Shown piece by piece: positions 24,842-36,490 of a DNA stretch of 64,000 bases. The DNA is from Nipponacmea schrenckii (taxonomy: Eukaryota; Mollusca; Gastropoda; Lottiidae): positions 26,471,769 through 26,535,768 of the forward strand of contig JAUJPP010000007.1 in assembly GCA_030562195.1 (NCBI GenBank), in the 5' to 3' direction. The number at the start of each line of letters is the position of its first letter. Positions within the stretch are counted from its first letter, which is position 1. Under the pieces are notes generated by a model. It saw only the letters and a program-made list of their open reading frames with translations, ran no database searches and was not told where the DNA came from. Both the position numbers and the translations under genes were made by a program.

Positions 24842-25861
24842 TCAATGAGTTCTTGAGAAGAAGTATATTGTTATCGATAGTAATGTACGTCTGGATATAA
24901 TTCAACTTTTTTAGGGACAATTAGTCCTTAAAAGTACAAGGACCTCTCCGAGGGTCTGCTTTGATCTCAAACAATACTCCTCGTAGACAAAACCAATTAC
25001 TCCTAAAGACAATACGTTTCTCTTATACCATTATATAAGACAGTAAAACGAAGTCTTTCATCTCAACATGAGCCCGAATTATTTTTTATATTTTTCATGA
25101 TAAAGTCACCTTGCAAGTCAAATTAGACACGGTGACCCAAACGTCAACCGTTTGAGCTGAGAGATTGCGAATCCTGAACATATATATTATCAGACATATC
25201 TATCATCCTCTCTTTGTGATAACGTATACGTATGAATGATAAGTCTATTGGAATCCATGCTGCTAGGACATTGATTTATAACAAGTGCGATGGACCTTTT
25301 ACGTGCATAAACTGAACACACGCTTTTTATCTCAAACGAAACCAAAGTTTCAATGAGTTCTTGAGAAGAAGTATATTGTTATCGATAGTAATGTACGTCT
25401 GAATATAATTCAACTTTTTTTTTAGGACAATTAGTCCTTAAAAGTACAAGGACCACTCCAAGGGTCTGCTTTGATCTCAAACAATACTCCTCGTAGACAA
25501 AACCAATTACTCCTAAAGACAATACGTTTCTCTTATACCATTATATAAGACAAAGCAAAACGAACTCTTTCATTTTAACATGAGCCCGAATTATTTTTTA
25601 TATTTTTCATGATAAAGTCACCTTGCAAGCCAAATTTGACACGGTGACCCAAACGTCAACCGTTTGAGCTGAAATACTACGAATCTTTAACATATATATT
25701 ATCGGACATATATATCATCCTCTCTTTGTGATAACGTATACGTATGAATGATAAGTCTATTGGAATCCATGCTGCTAGGACATTGATTTATATTAAGTGC
25801 GATGGACCTTTCACGTGCATAAACTGAACACACGCTTTTTATCCCAAACGAAACCAAAATT
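24842..25861. repeat. Recent 508-bp tandem duplication
   Basis: 24842-25349 and 25350-25861 are direct head-to-tail copies, both starting TCAATGAGTTCTTGAGAAGA and ending near AAACGAAACCAAA. They differ only by scattered substitutions and small indels, for example a longer T-run near 25412. No gene lies inside. The close match implies a recent duplication or possibly an assembly artefact. Confidence 0.9.
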
Positions 25862-26166
25862 TACCTGTGTTAGCCCCTCAATCTTGTATCACCTACGAAG
25901 AAAATAGAGACGAAAAATCAAAATGTACTATTTTAAATAATACCAAGACCGAACCACATATTTCAGGGAATCAGCAGGTGTTTGATTCAGTGGAACAACT
26001 CAGTTGGCAAATAATTTTTGTGATGATCGTTGTTCGTCCTTCAGTTGTCGATGATGACCACAAACATCTTTCGTTTTAGGTATTGAGATCCAAGTGATCT
26101 GATGAAGTTGGAAAACTATGGTTTGGGTCTGTGTTGGGGACACCGATCTCTTGATACGAAGCTTGT

Positions 26167-26190
26167 TTTAATAATAATAATAATAATAAT
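26167..26190. repeat. (TAA)n microsatellite at the LINE 3' end
   Basis: About eight TAA triplets on the plus strand, abutting CTTTATTT. On the minus strand this reads AAATAAAG followed by TTA repeats, the typical simple-repeat terminus of LINEs that lack a poly(A) tail. Confidence 0.85.
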
Positions 26191-28680
26191 AACTTTATTT
26201 CGTACTTTAGAAAATACTTGGTACAGGCACTGGACTAAATATACAATTAATCTATATACAAATATATAATATAAATATAAATTTGAGTTCATGATTTATG
26301 ATAATAACGTTATGGTTTCGTCAATAGTTAGAACAAATTGGTTTTTCGATATGATATAAAAGAAGTAGACTTTATTTTCGTGCTGTGATGGATAAGACAT
26401 TAGGATAGGGTAGTAGTTATAAACATTTACATACATAGATAAATAATATGATATAGAGATATTAGATATTAATAATAGTTGTTAGCATTTATGTACAATA
26501 CACAGATAAATTTATAATATAATATATAGAATATAGATAGATAGAAGGAAAGTATAAATATTAGTTGTAAACATACATAGTACAAACTTAAATAGATAAC
26601 AAGTATAATTTGATATTTATATTGACAAGATTTGGTTCCTAACTTTATATATAAACATAGCTAGCAAATTTACGATTGTTTCTGATGAACTTTGAAATAA
26701 TTGTTTCAGTTTATGCAATGAGGGATTATAATGATAAAATAGAGGTAAATAATTGATTCTAATATCTTGAAGTACAGAACATTCTAGAATAAAATGGTAT
26801 ACATCTTCAATTAACTTTGAGTTGCATATAGGACAGATACGAAGATTTCGATTGATACCTTTTCGACGGCCCTTTTCGATTAACAATTCATGGATAGAAC
26901 ATCTTAAGTTTGCTAATGCGAAATGAAGATTATGCGGTAATTTGCAATTGAGGTATACTTCACAAAATAAATCTTGTTTAATAAGAGAATAAAATTCACA
27001 CTTAGGTGAGTTCAGACTCAGACCATTTTTGTATATCTAAATCTTTCATTCTCTGACGAAAAGTTGACATAAACATATTTATATCACCAACCATGCCCTG
27101 TGCAATTCAAACATATGCAAAGCCCGTATTACACAAAATATTTTTTTATGGAAGTACACCAGTTTTCCCGACCGATGCTATCGAGTTTTAGAAGCATATG
27201 CAAGCAGTGTTTTGGGAGTCTTTGGTCTTCCATTCGTTGTATTTTCTGAAAATATTTTATTGGTTTGCACATGTATGAAACACAGAGCTGATATCTTCCA
27301 CATTCACCTCTAGCAATGGTATTGGTAGTTTTATCCCCTGCCCATGACAACCATTCGCAAAACTTATTATGAACTATCTCGCTTTCTGGTTGAAAACCTG
27401 TTCCCCATAATTCTGCCCCATAAAACAATATTGGAGAAATCATTGAATCAAACAGCTTAAAACATGTTTTACATTGCCTTTGGCCTATCTTACACATACA
27501 ACATTTTATTACATTTAGAGCTTTTGAAGCTTGCTGGGATAAAGTCTTACAGCATAATGACCAGGAATGTCTGTTTGAGAAAACGACACCCAAATATTTG
27601 TAATGGTTTACAGACTGTAATTGATTAACTTTATAGTACCATTTTTCCTTTTTTTGTAAGTGTGCCACCGTTTTTGAAAACTAATATTTTACTTTTTTCT
27701 AAATTTACATTCATATGCCAATTATCACAATATGTTTCAAGCGTGTTTAGTCTCTGCTGGAGACCACCAAGTGAGTCAGCAGTCAAAGTCAGATCATCTG
27801 CAAACAGGAGCATGAATATATCTTCAATAGATCGGTCGATAAATATCCTAGACCTACAGTTATGTTTCATCATGTAAGCAAGTTCATTTATGTAAAATCC
27901 GAAGAGCCATGGACTGAGTATACAGCCTTGTCTTACCCCGGAATTATTCTTCAAGATATTTAACATTGGGCCATCAATATCAATCTTAATCAACAGATAA
28001 AATAATTTATGACGATTCAAAAAGTCGAAGACAGATTTGAAGTCAATAAATGCACAGTATAAGACTCCGCCTTAAATATTTTTGAATAATGCTATTCAAG
28101 ATAAAGGCATTATCTATAGTAGAATAGCCTTTCCGAAGGCCAGCCTGTTCCTCCACTAAGATAGAATTATACTCTTACCATTCCGTTAATCGTCTATTCA
28201 ATATTGAAGTGAATATTTTGCTAAGAATATTCAACAAGGATATCCCTCTAAAATTACAAGGGTTGTGCGTGTCCCCCTTTTTGTTTAAGGGTATTATTAT
28301 ACTTGTGCACCAACTGTCTGGAAATTTACCACTTAATAAGATATTATTGAAAAGCTTATACATAAATGGAGTAACTGCATTTTAGCCATTTTAAAAAATT
28401 CGTCTGGAATGCCATCTTGATTTACCGTTTTTGAGTTTGAAATAGCGGATACGATTTCATTCTTGGAAATTTCATCGTTCAATGTTAAAACATCACAATC
28501 TTGATATATATTTGCACAAGTCACGTCCATATTTTCAATTGATTCACTAACAATATTTGGGGATTCCGGATCCGTTTGGAGCGGATTTAGAAGACTTTTA
28601 AAATGATTCACACATACCTCAACACGAACGTTTTGGATAATTGGTTGTTTTCTTTCCACATTGCATTGTACTTTTTTAAT
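26167..28680 (-). pseudogene. Decayed minus-strand non-LTR retrotransposon (RT and C-terminal zinc-knuckle-like region)
   Basis: Read on the minus strand, this is the 3' part of a LINE ORF2 broken across several frames. 28659-28333 holds the lead-in to RT (QDGIPDEFFKMA). 28363-28175 has a fingers motif (IIPLNKKGD, CNFRGISLLN). About 28150-28020 continues in other frames (AGLRKGYSTIDNAFIL). 28020-27631 carries GVRQGCILSPWLF and the catalytic LLFADD. 27668-27129 carries the thumb-like YKYLGVVF and ILFYGAELWG; it overlaps the previous frame, so a frameshift lies near 27650. 26886-26617 has a C-terminal CPIC...H...C cluster. No endonuclease is seen; the element is 5'-truncated near 28680. Its 3' end is an AAATAAAG-type signal followed by a TTA microsatellite (plus strand 26167-26190). 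The clade is undetermined and it cannot be active. Confidence 0.85.
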
Positions 28681-28994
28681 TTACGGTTTGGACAAAGGTC
28701 TCTGAGGTTTTAATATGGATATGTTTTGAGACTGCCTTAAAGCCACTGTCTTTGCCCACAAACTAAATTTAACCCTAGCGAAAGGATAAAAATCGCTGAT
28801 ATTTTGGTTTCTGAAAAAGCAAGACACCAATAGCGCCGTAACTGCCAGAGTTTTCATGGTACGGACCTGAAATTTGTCAGAGAATAACTTCAGATAGTGG
28901 GCTACCTGCATTTTAAATTTCAACTTTACATCTTCAGTAGTTACTGAGTGGAAGCAGTTCCAAATTTTGGTAGGGTGCAACCAGCCACAATATT
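28681..28994. other. Sequence interrupted by a transposon; no gene assigned
   Basis: This strip, with 31798-31988 on the other side of the transposon nest, would form one continuous minus-strand sequence if the 28995-31789 insertion were absent. Each side has an open minus-strand frame (99 and 62 codons). I do not recognise either product, and the first frame ends before the junction, so no gene is called. Confidence 0.4.
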
Positions 28995-29718
28995 ATGGAG
29001 GTATATTAGGGCCAATATCCAATGATATAAACATATCACTAAGACAACATTTACGCTACAAAAGTTAAATTACATTGTGCATTATACCATAAATTCATCC
29101 AACAAAATACCGCTAATGATTTAACCAAGTTAAATTAAACTTATGTCAGAAGATATGTCTTATTTTCCTTATAACATTTTACATTATTAACAATCTATCA
29201 CGCAAAAACATTTCACAATATCTTTCATTTTTATTACATACAAATAAATGAATATTACACTTTGTATATCACATTAAGCAAAAATTTCGTTTCGTAAAAT
29301 GAGAGATGTTTTCTGTTTCGTGTTTTTTCTTTGCTGTTTTTTTCTACCGTGCATTATCTTTTTTATGCAAATTTTATAGGTCATGACACTCTTAAATATT
29401 CACCAGAATGTAAAGAAATTAATTCGCCTCATGGGGAGATAACTCTTTATTATACCGGTAACTAGTCTGAACTATGGTCTGAGTCTATATATAGTCCGTG
29501 ATCAGGCTTGGTAATTGTCAAAATTTGGTGTGTTGCCATTACTCATAATTCCCATTATTCATAATCCCAGTACTCATAAATTAAGTTCTGAAAATAATAA
29601 ATACCTATAGTATAAATGGAACAGTCCAAGCAGACCAGTAGCTGGATTAACGACTAGCACAATTAATAATTTAAGTTACTCAGCTTTCTACAGTTTCTTT
29701 AGGGTTTTTTTGATATAT

Positions 29719-29720
29719 CC

Positions 29721-29748
<28 letters not shown>
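29719..29748. repeat. (TA)n microsatellite
   Basis: About twelve TA dinucleotides lie between the middle and inner transposon boundaries. Confidence 0.85.
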
Positions 29749-29751
<3 letters not shown>

Positions 29752-29809
29752 AAATTCGTTTGATGTTAACTGTCTTCAATCAACTTTTTGGTAAAATACA
29801 TGTAACTTC

Positions 29810-30639
29810 GGTGTCTTCCCGGGAAGTCACCGCTAGAAAATTTACAATTCCTGGGAATTCACCGTTTTGTTTTCTTGGATGATTTTAAGTAATGCCGCCG
29901 CGAGATTAAAAGTGTTAAGAGCTCATTAACAGCGACATAAATTCATGAAAATCGTTCACTAATTTGTATTTACATGACTAATTATCGGTGTCACTCACTG
30001 TTTGGCATCTTTGATTAAATTGTTTAAACTCAGGTTCAAGATGTGCAATGGTGCCAAGTGATTTGGCAAAGGAGTTTTTCATGGGCGATGCCAAACGAAC
30101 CCAGTTTGGTAGAGCTTGCCGAATACGTGACCAGTCAATGGTTGGAGGGCGCGCATGAATTGCATGAATGGAACCATTAGGGCTCAGATTCGCCTAGGAC
30201 TAATAACAATTTAGAAGGTTGGCATAGTCGTGTAAAGAAACTGATTAGCAGAACAGGATATAATTGAGATACGGATGGTTCAATATGCTGCCGGCCATCA
30301 ACAACCTCACAAAAAAAAAAAGTACAAGACTCTGGAATCTAGACTAATTCAAAGCAGACAGCGATACGTGAAAATGCAGTTACTATTCACGAGTTTGCGG
30401 ACTGTTTCGTTTTTACTGAAACTGAATTAATGTAATAAATAAAATGAATAATTGAATTATTATAAAAATTTTGTTTAGTTGGCTATAACCCGATGAGATC
30501 GGCTTAAATGTACTATGATAACACCAAGTAAGCCTATTGTTCTCAAAATCCATTTTTTGACAAAATTCCCGGGAAGGCATCGTTTTTTGTATCTACATGA
30601 GTAGTTTTGACCCAAGCGGTGACTTCCCAGGAATGAACC
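29810..30639 (+). mobile_element. Inner FLYWCH/MULE-family element, copy A (internally deleted)
   Basis: It starts GGTGTCTTCCCGGGAAGTCA and ends, in complement, GGTTCATTCCTGGGAAGTCA; these ~24-bp ends match at about 20 positions. Flanks GTAACTTC and ATAACTTC look like an 8-bp target-site duplication with one mismatch. Inside, near 30200-30240, out-of-frame codons read TNNNLEGWHSRVKK, the conserved C-terminal signature of MULE-type transposases. The same element occurs inverted as copy B at 48998-50069. Compared with B, copy A lacks the FLYWCH region and has transposase sequence absent from B (about 30030-30110). Confidence 0.8.
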
Positions 30640-30707
30640 ATAACTTCATTAGATGTTATCAGTTATGTCGGTCTGCCATTATTATCAATTGATACAGTCC
30701 AAGAAAC

Positions 30708-31007
30708 GTGGATGTAGAGAAGAAACTTTCCTTCCATGACAATATCACAACTACCTGGGATGGTGATGATGCCAGATTTCCCATCCATCTTTGGAACCAT
30801 TACAACACAGTCGGGCCCTGCACCAACAACAATTTAGAGGGATTTCACAGTCGCTTAAACAAAATGTTCACCCATAACCATCCAACTATTTTCAACTTCA
30901 TGTCCACAATAAAGAAAGTTGAAATGGCCGAAAGGGCGAAATTAAACACACTTTGGTGGTGCCGTTTTTTTTTTGTTGTTGTTAATATTGAGTGTTTATA
31001 TTATTGA
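30708..31007 (+). pseudogene. MULE-type transposase C-terminal fragment
   Basis: 99-codon open frame. The core (about residues 27-65) reads HLWNHYNTVGPCTNNNLEGF, then HSRLNK. This is the C-terminal block (TNNxLEGWHxRL) shared by MULE and FLYWCH-type transposases, followed by the usual basic/hydrophobic helix (NFMSTIKKVEMAERAK). The catalytic DDE core is missing, and the frame ends in a T-rich stretch coding for hydrophobic residues. It lies outside copy A, so it belongs to the middle or outer element. It is not expected to be functional alone. Confidence 0.75.
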
Positions 31008-31797
31008 GATTGAGATTAAAGAATACATGGGTTATGTCCTTGTCTCTATAGGGGTACAGCTAGGGATTAAAGATGCACTAAACCATAAATAATTAATTAT
31101 GAGAAATGGGAATTATGAGTAATGGGAGTAAACCCAATATTTTGACAGATTAACGACACAATTTTCAGATTAAAATTTATTTCATTTTTTAGCTCTAAAT
31201 CTAATGTTGCTTCTATACTTTTCACGCATTCAGGCTGATGTTGAATATTTTCCAAAGTATGCCCTGCTTCCAAATTATTTGCTATTCTACGAATTCTTCT
31301 GAAAATCAAATCACACCAAAACAAATTATACCACCAATGTAAACAAACTAACTCGGATGTTGCCAGTCGCGCAAGCGTAACTGTTTATCTCATGAATATT
31401 AATGAGGGCAATGATTTGCATAAAAAAGATAATGCACGATAGAAAAAACAGAAAAGAAAAAACACAAAACAAAAAACATCTCTCATTTTACGAAACGAAA
31501 TTTTTGCTTAATGTAATATAAAAAGTGTAATATTCATTTATTTGTATGTAATAAAAATGAAAGATATTGTGACATGTTTTTACGTGATAGATTGTTAATA
31601 ATGTAAATGTTATAAGAAAAATAAGACATATCTTCTGACATAAGTTTAATTTAACTTGGTTAAATCATTAGCGGTATTTTGTTGGATGAATTTATGGTAT
31701 AATGCACAATGTAGTTTAACCTTTGTAGCGTAAATGTTGTCTTAGTGATATGTTTATATCATAGGATATTGGCCCTAATATACCTCCATACAATATA

Positions 31798-34700
31798 CGC
31801 TAGCGGGAGACCACAACCACACACGAAAATGGCCATAACTCGGCGAGTTTTGATCCTATCGACAAAATTCTTGCATTAAATGAAAGCTTATCCATTTCTT
31901 CATCTTCAGGCAGAAACTTATTTTCGATAGGCTGATGGCCGACCAAACCCACACGCAAGCTACGATAACAAATAAATGGGAATATCAAAAGTGTATTTTT
32001 TTGTAAAAAAAAGAAAAAGAAAAAAGCGTACTCTTCCCAATAAACAAACTGATTGTGTTTTTAATTTTCAACAAAAAACTACTAGACTTGTCACAATGGT
32101 GGAAAATGTTTTCACTATGGTGGAAAATAAACTTTTTAATTCAAAATAAAAAAAATAATTATGTCGTATGTGAGACACCGTATATTGTAACGTTTTACAT
32201 ACGCTGCGTTTCAAGGGAAAGAACTCTCTACAATTCTATATGACCACTGTAGATGGACTTAGTCCGCTAATTCATTTGCCATCTATTTCCATGTTAAATC
32301 ACAAAATTCAACCTTCTAGAACTTCTTCCAGAAATCTCGTTGAAAACTTTCTTATATGCCACATGAAAGCCAGGCCAATACTTGGTTTCTGTACAAAAAT
32401 CCAATATAGCATGACCATGAAAATTTTGAACTAAACAAAATGAAAGTAAACCACTACATTTTATCAACATCCGCTTGACTGTCACTGCACACAAAACCAC
32501 TATTTTTAGAAATAACCTTCCGCCAATTAAATTTCTCATTATCTCAGAAATTCTGAAAGAAAATGCAATTTCAGACATCAAATTTCAAATCTAGACCAAA
32601 AATTAGTCCAAAATGGGCATGCAAACACCGCCAAAGGAAGGGAGAAAGAGGATTTCTAAAAATAGAACGGACTCAATTCGTAGTGGTCCGAGTCCAGATA
32701 CTTTTGGATACTTTTCTAAACGCAATTTTAATCATTACAATCCAACGATTCAAATTGTAAGATCCGAGGTATGACTAATGATAGTTCTTCGGAGTACTGA
32801 AATTCGAAGCGATGCACGGAGGTTCAATAAGTATCTTTCAACGAAACAGAACGCTCTTCTCCCCTGAACCCATCTCAATTGCCTAACCTTTGAACTCGAA
32901 AGCCACATTTAATCTAGGTCATCATCCCTTAAACTAATCCCTCCCCCCCCCCAACTTTTTGATCAAGAATACCACGGGTTACACTCCTTAAGCCTCTGAG
33001 ATCGAACTGTATCTTATCATTTATCTTCATTCTCTTAACTTCAAACTTTTGTCCGCCTGCAGTTTCATCTCCCTCCTCCAGATTCACAGTTTATTCTTCA
33101 TCCTGAACTCTAAAAATATTTACTTCCCAGCTCCTCTTCTATTACTCACCACCCCCTCTTCATTACCCCTACTCCAGTCAATTCCGAATCCTCATACATG
33201 AGCTGCAGTAGTGACTGTATTTGTATTTAAGCTTAAAATCATATTTCTTAAAGGTTTTGCATAACAACATGTAAACAGATAGATAAAACATTACCAGTTG
33301 TAGTAAATATTGTAAATAATACATTCCACAAGTTACACATGAACAGGAAATCTAGAATTAAATCCAATAAGAACATTTACTGATATAAAAACACTACTAA
33401 GTACAAGTAATAAAGGCACTCCTCAACTATCCTTGGCGTTACCAGGTCAGTTAGAAAACTCTCCAAGAATCTAGTTGGGTGCCTGTATCACAAAATAGCA
33501 TTGTTAATATCTGGGCTCTTATTATCTAAAATTAAACTAAAGATGATTAGAGTGTTTCAGTCAGCTGATTAGGCAATCACTAGAATAAATTTTAAACTTA
33601 GTTTTATTATCCAATTAGATTACTGTTCTTTATTTAATCTGGATTATATCTTACTTAAAATTTCGAGTAGATGTCCGAAGATATCAGTAAAACGGATTAC
33701 TTGTTTCTGTGAGCATTTTAGGAAGTACCGTTCATTAAATAACAAAAATTTATTGTCCAAATTTATCACACATTGAGTTTCTTTGTGCTTTAGTTCAGTA
33801 AGTTTCATTTTAGTATCTTTAACCCTGAGTAACTAAACATGTCATCAACAACATTGGTTTTACTGATTTCAGATAATTATCTTTAACGGATGGATTGAAA
33901 GATATCGAATTTTCAAATCTTTATACCTCATTTAGAACAAAGAAAAATCAATTTCACATCATTTATTTTAATCCAATCGTCTTCAGCTATTAATTTACCG
34001 CGAAAATCTTTAAGGTGTACTTCCGGTAAGAAAAAAATTCCTCAAACAACAGTCTCTCTGGGTGCATTTATGCGTAAATCGTCCGATCGTACATCAAGGG
34101 ATTGTCTCAGCTGTTTTGATCAATTTGTATTGGTACATATACATTAAATAGCAATTTATATGAAACAATACAATTTATTGACAAGTAAAACGAGCGAGTT
34201 TTATGAGTCAATAGTTTCTAATTAACTAACATCAACTTATACTTAAACTTAAAACAAATTAAGCTGTACACGTTCTAAATACATTAGCAAGTTTCGATAG
34301 GATCAAATTACTTCCAAGGAAAGATACGTAACCAAGGGCAATAAACTCTTTGATGCTTACTCTAACACTTATAATATCAAAACGTTCTGTTGATCAGATG
34401 TCATGCCAATTATTTTTTAAATGGTCACTACAAAGTTCTTGAAGATCTTATGATCATCTAAGAAAACGATCTAGAATAGGCGTTATCACAAAAATATTGA
34501 TACAAATGAGATTGATGGTACAATATACAGAGGCTGGTGTACAAGGGGATTTCATTATTTTATTATATTTATCTTACCCAGATTGGTTGAATGAAACTGT
34601 ACCTCACTTGATTGGAAGATCTGTGAAGTGCCCCTCGTCTTCCAGATAATACTCTGCTTGAGTTTCTGGGGTATGTTGAAATAGATTTCAAGAAGATTAA

Positions 34701-36171
34701 AGATTTAAACAGTGTGTGAGAACGCATTACTAGTCTGTGTGCTGAAAGCGAAGAAGTATGTGTTAATCCTTATGCCTCCATTCTTTGTGAACGCCCTGTA
34801 GATATAAATATATACATGTAGTAGATAAAAGAGGACACGAATGCACACGAAATGCAGGTTTTCAAGATGCTGGCAAGATATGCTTTTTCTCTTTTCTGTT
34901 GTATCTATAATATATAACATCAGCCAAGCACTGCCATTATATTTATGCCCAAACTACGCACCTGACACCGTATTTATTTGCAGGTCCTTAAACAATGCGA
35001 ACATGATTGGCGTCTTTAATTTTGTACTACATTTATATCGACAACATCAAATCTTATATTACACCGGCAACCTTACATTGTCTTTTCGCACCTTTTGACT
35101 AGGTGAACACCTGATTCTAGATCTATATGACAATGTAAACTGTTTGAGGATGATACCTAGAGCATTGGCGGATTTCAAAAGAATTGGGCACTTTGTTCTC
35201 GGAACCCTGGGGTGTTCTCAGGGAAAAATCAATGTGAATACGTGTTTTTGTCTCTGGTTATTCAGAATTATAATTACAAATCAATGGTATCATGCAGAGC
35301 TATCGATTGCTCCTTTATGGATTAAACATGTTTACATATTACCCGTGTGATTGATATTCGCAATTCTCAAATGTCCAAGACCTTTTCAGATAGTTCGACG
35401 TTCGGCCACATGGAACTGGAGATATAAATATAAAAAAAAAACGTTTGTCGATATCTGGAAGCGCTGTAGAAGCGAAATTGGCCCAAGATTCTGATAATTC
35501 CCCAGTAAAACATGGACAAAATTTCGGTGAATTCCAGCTGGGGGACAAATGTCCTACACTTGATGTTACATTTTCCCAAAAATTTTTATGCATTGGTGGT
35601 ACACATGTGTGTTTATAGTACTCCCTATTTTCTACGCTGTTCTGGAATTTCCAGAAACAACAATACATATGTACTTCTTTCTGGCCAGTCAAAATGGCGC
35701 CTTAGCGTGTCAGAAAGATATAAATTGCTGTATTCATGTTCATTTTTCTTTTTCATTAGTCGATAATAAAGTTGAGTAGAAAGTTGGATATCGCGAACAT
35801 TATTGTTTTCAAACAAAATAATTTTTTTTATTAAAATCAATGGGCTGTTATAATGTCATGATCATTAATAATGTTTTGTTACTCTTGGTGAAGCGTTTGC
35901 TTGGAATTCGATGAATCAAAATCGTAACTTCAACTTCATACATCGGTTGTTTGTTTTGGTTTTGTGAAGATTTTAAAAAACAGTAAATTCATATATTAAG
36001 TGTAAAAACAATATCTTGAAAAGCGCTTACCATTGTTATATTGTTTAGGACTTGAAGGAGGATTGATTTGAAAGCGGATCCAGAGACAAAAATTTTTTTC
36101 TCGGGGCTCGGGTTATGGAAGGAAGATGACGTTAACGTCCTTTTTCATCCAAAGCCGAAAATGCAGGATAT
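31798..36171. other. No gene recognised
   Basis: Several open frames of 60-117 codons occur on both strands (for example minus 32294-32581 and minus 35339-35692, overlapped by plus 35512-35766). None shows a family motif, signal peptide or splice structure that I can support. They may be anonymous repeats. A C-run is at about 32942-32953. Confidence 0.45.
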
Positions 36172-36490
36172 TAAAGTGTCTTTCATTGCACGAGTGTCCC
36201 AAAGACGCTCAGGAAGGTGACTTGCCTTATACGAGTGTCCCAAAGACGCCGAGAAAGGTGTCTTGCCTTGTACGAGAGTCCAAAAGGCGCCGAGAAAGGT
36301 GTCTTCCCTTGTACGTGTGTCCCAAAGACGCTGAGAAAGGTGTCTTCCCTTGTACGAGTGTCCCAAAGACGCTGAGTAGGGTGTCTTGCCTTGTACGAGT
36401 ATCCCAAATACGACGAGAGAGTTGTATTGCCTTGTACGATTGTCCCAAAGACGCTGGAGTGAGTATCCCAAAAAACGCTGGAGAAGGAGA
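36172..36490. repeat. 41-bp minisatellite open in several frames
   Basis: Seven to eight copies of a ~41-bp unit (GTGTCCCAAAGACGCTGAGA then AAGGTGTCTTGCCTTGTACGA). As 41 is not a multiple of three and the unit has no stop on these frames, one plus-strand frame (36126-36515) and three minus-strand frames stay open and cycle through three peptide versions. This is a repeat artefact, not four genes. Confidence 0.9.

Larger units (their letters stand above)
29515..31147 (+). mobile_element. Middle nested unit with ~45-bp inverted ends
   Basis: The left end has TCAAAATTTGG then CCATTACTCATAATTCCCAT (about 29517-29556). The right end carries the complement, ATGGGAATTATGAGTAATGG then CCAATATTTTGA (about 31104-31144). 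It encloses the transposase fragment at 30708-31007 and the inner element 29810-30639. I could not find a target-site duplication, so it may be a second element or an internal inverted repeat of the outer one. Confidence 0.55.
28995..31789. mobile_element. Outer DNA transposon with ~377-bp terminal inverted repeats
   Basis: 28995-29372 and 31414-31789 are long inverted repeats of each other, starting ATGGAGGTATATTAGGGCCA at the outer ends. They differ by small indels and substitutions. The insertion is flanked by near-identical 8-bp direct repeats, ACAATATT (28987-28994) and ACAATATA (31790-31797), as expected for target-site duplications. Long inverted repeats and an 8-9 bp duplication fit the Mutator (MULE) superfamily. 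The interior holds further inverted-repeat units and transposase debris, so it is a nest and not an intact element. A 75-codon minus-strand frame (31097-31324) lies partly in its interior and has no recognised function. Confidence 0.85.

Noticed and set aside
26080..26160. CTGATGA near 26099 as a hammerhead ribozyme core
   Set aside because: The conserved GAAA is not placed after a stem II helix, and no stem III or cleavage site can be drawn. The motif is probably by chance.
35339..35766. Overlapping frames of 117 (minus) and 84 (plus) codons
   Set aside because: Both strands are open over the same bases with no motif; it is more likely an anonymous repeat than a gene.
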